Assembly (NCBI RefSeq): GCF_048020265.1
Contig: NZ_CP171843.1
Location: forward strand, 2,356,001-2,420,000
DNA: 64,000 bases
Reading direction: 5' to 3'
Source of the DNA: Limnohabitans_A sp048020265
Lineage (GTDB): Bacteria; Pseudomonadota; Gammaproteobacteria; Burkholderiales; Burkholderiaceae_C
Below the pieces are notes generated by a model. The model was not told the origin of the DNA. It was given only the letters and a program-made list of their open reading frames with translations, and did no database searches. Positions 62,184 to 64,000 of the stretch are shown here, piece after piece. Position numbers and translations under genes: made by a program. The number at the start of each line of letters is the position of its first letter. The stretch's first letter is position 1.

Positions 62184-62633
62184 TTATTCGATGATGAACA
62201 AAGGCTGACCGTATTCCACAGCTTGGCCGTTTTCACACAGGATCTGCGTGACGGTACCGGACTTGTCGGATTCGATCTCGTTGAGGATCTTCATGGCTTC
62301 GATGATGCACAAGGTGTCGCCCTCTTTGACCACCGAGCCAATCTGGATGAAGGGTGCAGCGCCAGGACTGGACGAGCGGTAGAACGTGCCCACCATGGGT
62401 GACTTGACCGCATGACCGGCAGGTGCCGCTGCAGGTGCGGGGGCTTCAACGGGAGCGACGGATGCAGCCACCACAGGGGCGGCAGCAACTGGGGCGGCTT
62501 GCATCACCACCGGTGCGGCCACGCCCATACTCTTGACGATGCGGACCTTACCTTCAGCTTCGGTGATTTCCAGCTCCGACACGTTCGAGTCGGACACCAG
62601 GTCAATCAGTGTTTTCAGTTTGCGCAAATCCAT
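62184..62633 (-). CDS. accB: Acetyl-CoA carboxylase biotin carboxyl carrier protein
   Basis: 149 residues. The N-terminal helix (MDLRKLKTLIDLVSDSNVSELEI) is followed by an Ala/Pro/Val-rich flexible linker (about 45-75) and the biotinyl domain, with the biotin-accepting Lys115 in EAMKILNEIE. The thumb-containing segment SSSPGAAPFIQIGSVV is present. It is first in the operon accB-accC-prmA-DUF3426. The 161-base gap upstream, after the thioredoxin-like gene, is AT-rich near accB and is the probable promoter region. Confidence 0.97.
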   Translation of the reverse strand: MDLRKLKTLIDLVSDSNVSELEITEAEGKVRIVKSMGVAAPVVMQAAPVAAAPVVAASVAPVEAPAPAAAPAGHAVKSPMVGTFYRSSSPGAAPFIQIGSVVKEGDTLCIIEAMKILNEIESDKSGTVTQILCENGQAVEYGQPLFIIE

Positions 62634-62794
62634 AGATCCTCCATTGCTTTAAGCACACGTAATGGATCGAATTTACACCAAATTTCAGTAAAAGCCCTCG
62701 AAATCGTCTTTTCTGGTGAGAATTGGAACGGGTTTGAGGCCATCCAGAGGTGATGCATGCGATGAACGACCCGCCCGCCAAGGATGGAGCGATT

Positions 62795-63355
62795 TCAGGC
62801 GCGAACATCTCGCCATTGCGCAAGATCATCCGGCGTCAGCTGTCCCATCTTTTGCCGCCAAATGCTGCCATCTGCCTTGAAAAAAACCGTAAATGGCAAT
62901 CCACCCGCCGCATTGCCCAGCGACTTGGCCAACTCCGTCCCCGCCAAACCCGCTAATCCGACCGGAAAACCCAAAGGCTGACGGGCCAGAAAACGCCGCA
63001 CCGCACTGGGCTGGTCGATGGCCAAAGCCACCACTTGGTGATTTTTCGCCGCATTTTCACGCCAAAAGGCGTCGATCATGGGCAGTTCATCGACACAAGG
63101 TGGGCACCAGGTGGCCCAGAAGTTCAGCAGCAAGGGCTTGCCCTGGAAGGCGGCCATGGCCAAACCCTCTCCCGACGGGGTATCGAACTGCTGGGTCCAG
63201 ACAGGGTGGCTGGCTGCAGCCGTGACGGCTTGGGGCTGAAAACGCCACAAAGCCACACCCACACCGGCCACGGCAGCCGCCGCCCCGGCACCCAGAATCA
63301 GATTTCGGCGCGAAGCGCCTGCACTTTGTTGGTCCATGGCCAAATTGTCTTTCAT
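62795..63355 (-). CDS. TlpA/ResA-type thioredoxin with probable Tat signal
   Basis: 186 residues from ATG 63355, which overlaps the stop of the upstream gene by ATGA. ATG 63337 is an alternative. A twin-arginine motif (ASRRNLILGAGAAA) precedes the hydrophobic segment, suggesting Tat export and possibly membrane anchoring. The thioredoxin fold has the redox centre Cys84-Pro-Pro-Cys87 in FWATWCPPC and the cis-proline loop GGLPFTVFF. It probably reduces disulphides in the periplasm, for example in cytochrome maturation, but no partner is visible here. Confidence 0.9.
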   Translation of the reverse strand: MKDNLAMDQQSAGASRRNLILGAGAAAAVAGVGVALWRFQPQAVTAAASHPVWTQQFDTPSGEGLAMAAFQGKPLLLNFWATWCPPCVDELPMIDAFWRENAAKNHQVVALAIDQPSAVRRFLARQPLGFPVGLAGLAGTELAKSLGNAAGGLPFTVFFKADGSIWRQKMGQLTPDDLAQWRDVRA

Positions 63356-63936
63356 GCCGCCAGCAAGCGCTCCAATGCCGCCAAATCCCCCCGGGGAGAG
63401 CGGCCTTGCGCATCGGGTAGCAAAGCCCCGCGTAAATCGTCCAGATCGTAAATGCGCAGGTGCACGCCCACATCTTCGTTCAAGGCTTCACAAAAACTGT
63501 GCAAGCTCAGCACATCCACATCGTCGCCATGCATACCGCGCACGGTCTGAACTTCGTAGCGCTGATTCTGGTTGATCAGGGCGATCTCCGCCGATTTTGG
63601 GTCGTCGCAAAACAAGGCCAGATCCACATCGCACAGGCGCGTGGCCCAGCCATGCCAGACCGCACCGCCCAAGTGCGGGCGAAATTCGGCCAGGCGCTGC
63701 ATCCAGACCCGCGCCAATTCGCGCAAGGCCAACAGCTCACCCGGCTGGGTCTCGACGCAGAACAAGGCGATGTAGTCGCGTACCTCGGCCTCGACCACAT
63801 CGTTGGTCGGCAAGGCAGTGCGGGTAGGCAGGCCCAACTCTTTCAGGGCACGGTGCTTGGCCGGACCGAAGGCCAGGCCTTCTTCGACCACCAAACGGGC
63901 AGCGGTGGCGGCAATTTCAAGGGCAACATCGTTCAT
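63352..63936 (-). CDS. Hypothetical protein, nucleotidyltransferase-like
   Basis: 194 residues from ATG 63936. I do not recognise a named family with certainty. The segment VWHGWATRLCDVDLALFCDDPK has a Gly followed by a D-x-D pair, as in minimal nucleotidyltransferases. The N-terminal part (VALEIAATAARLVVEEGLAFGPAKHRALKELGL) is helical, and HGDDVDVLSLHSFCEALNEDVGVHLRIYDLDDLRGALL is strongly acidic. The stop is coupled to the start of the thioredoxin-like gene. Only 64 bases remain to the window edge, and I see nothing else in them. Confidence 0.7.
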   Translation of the reverse strand: MNDVALEIAATAARLVVEEGLAFGPAKHRALKELGLPTRTALPTNDVVEAEVRDYIALFCVETQPGELLALRELARVWMQRLAEFRPHLGGAVWHGWATRLCDVDLALFCDDPKSAEIALINQNQRYEVQTVRGMHGDDVDVLSLHSFCEALNEDVGVHLRIYDLDDLRGALLPDAQGRSPRGDLAALERLLAA

Positions 63937-64000
63937 GGGCCCCGATTGTGACCGGCCTGAACGGCTCGCAGCCCGGACTGCGCCCGATGGCCCCCTAAAA

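Overview
The window looks like chromosome of a freshwater-type betaproteobacterium of the order Burkholderiales, most likely family Comamonadaceae (Limnohabitans/Rhodoferax-like). This is an inference from the housekeeping block on the right. There miaB, a GGCT-like gene, ffh, a ypjD-like gene, ampD, nrdA, nrdB, a histone H1-like gene, a DUF3426 gene, prmA, accC, accB and a tlpA-like gene lie in an order I associate with that family. The Lys/Ala-rich H1-like protein, the high GC content and a phenylacetate gene group fit the same assignment.

Positions 1-35005 form a surface-protein and secretion island. All of it is on the minus strand except one histidine kinase. Read in the direction of transcription it holds a PpiC-type periplasmic foldase (32255 down to 31440) and a large autotransporter (31399-27914) that ends at a terminator. 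A shorter autotransporter (27743-25974), a TpsB outer-membrane transporter (25935-24235) and its FHA-like TpsA exoprotein (24224-15831) follow, ending at a 13-bp-stem terminator. Last come a TolC-family outer-membrane factor (15603-14263) and a giant adhesin that starts at 14173 and runs off the left edge. The adhesin is over 4,700 residues, made of about 35 Calx-beta-type repeats with no cleavable signal peptide, so type I secretion through the adjacent TolC-like protein is the likely route. Types Va, Vb and probably type I secretion therefore sit side by side. A 7TMR-DISM sensor kinase and an OmpR-type regulator are encoded convergently at the right end of the island, with overlapping 3' ends. 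TGACA-type repeat motifs lie upstream of, or at the start of, three island transcription units and may be the regulator's sites.

Positions 35140-49981 are mostly core metabolism. They hold ychF and then a plus-strand run of a UbiH-type hydroxylase, dsbC, a DUF3429 membrane protein and an M61 peptidase. A phenylacetate-degradation group follows: paaK, a PaaI-type thioesterase and a PaaG-like isomerase on the minus strand, with a PaaF-like hydratase divergent across a TetR-type palindrome. After that come tRNA-Met(CAT), a hydratase/methyltransferase-like pair, an acyl-CoA synthetase divergent from a DUF2889 gene, and miaB preceded by a coupled 28-codon leader frame.

Positions 49982-64000 hold a REP-like hairpin, protein targeting (ffh), cytochrome assembly, cell-wall recycling (ampD), the class Ia ribonucleotide reductase preceded by two well-spaced NrdR boxes, the H1-like protein, and the accB-accC-prmA-DUF3426 operon. 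A Tat-exported thioredoxin coupled to a nucleotidyltransferase-like gene closes the window. The most unusual material is the 35-kb adhesin island, particularly the giant repeat protein and the low-complexity architecture of the TpsA protein.
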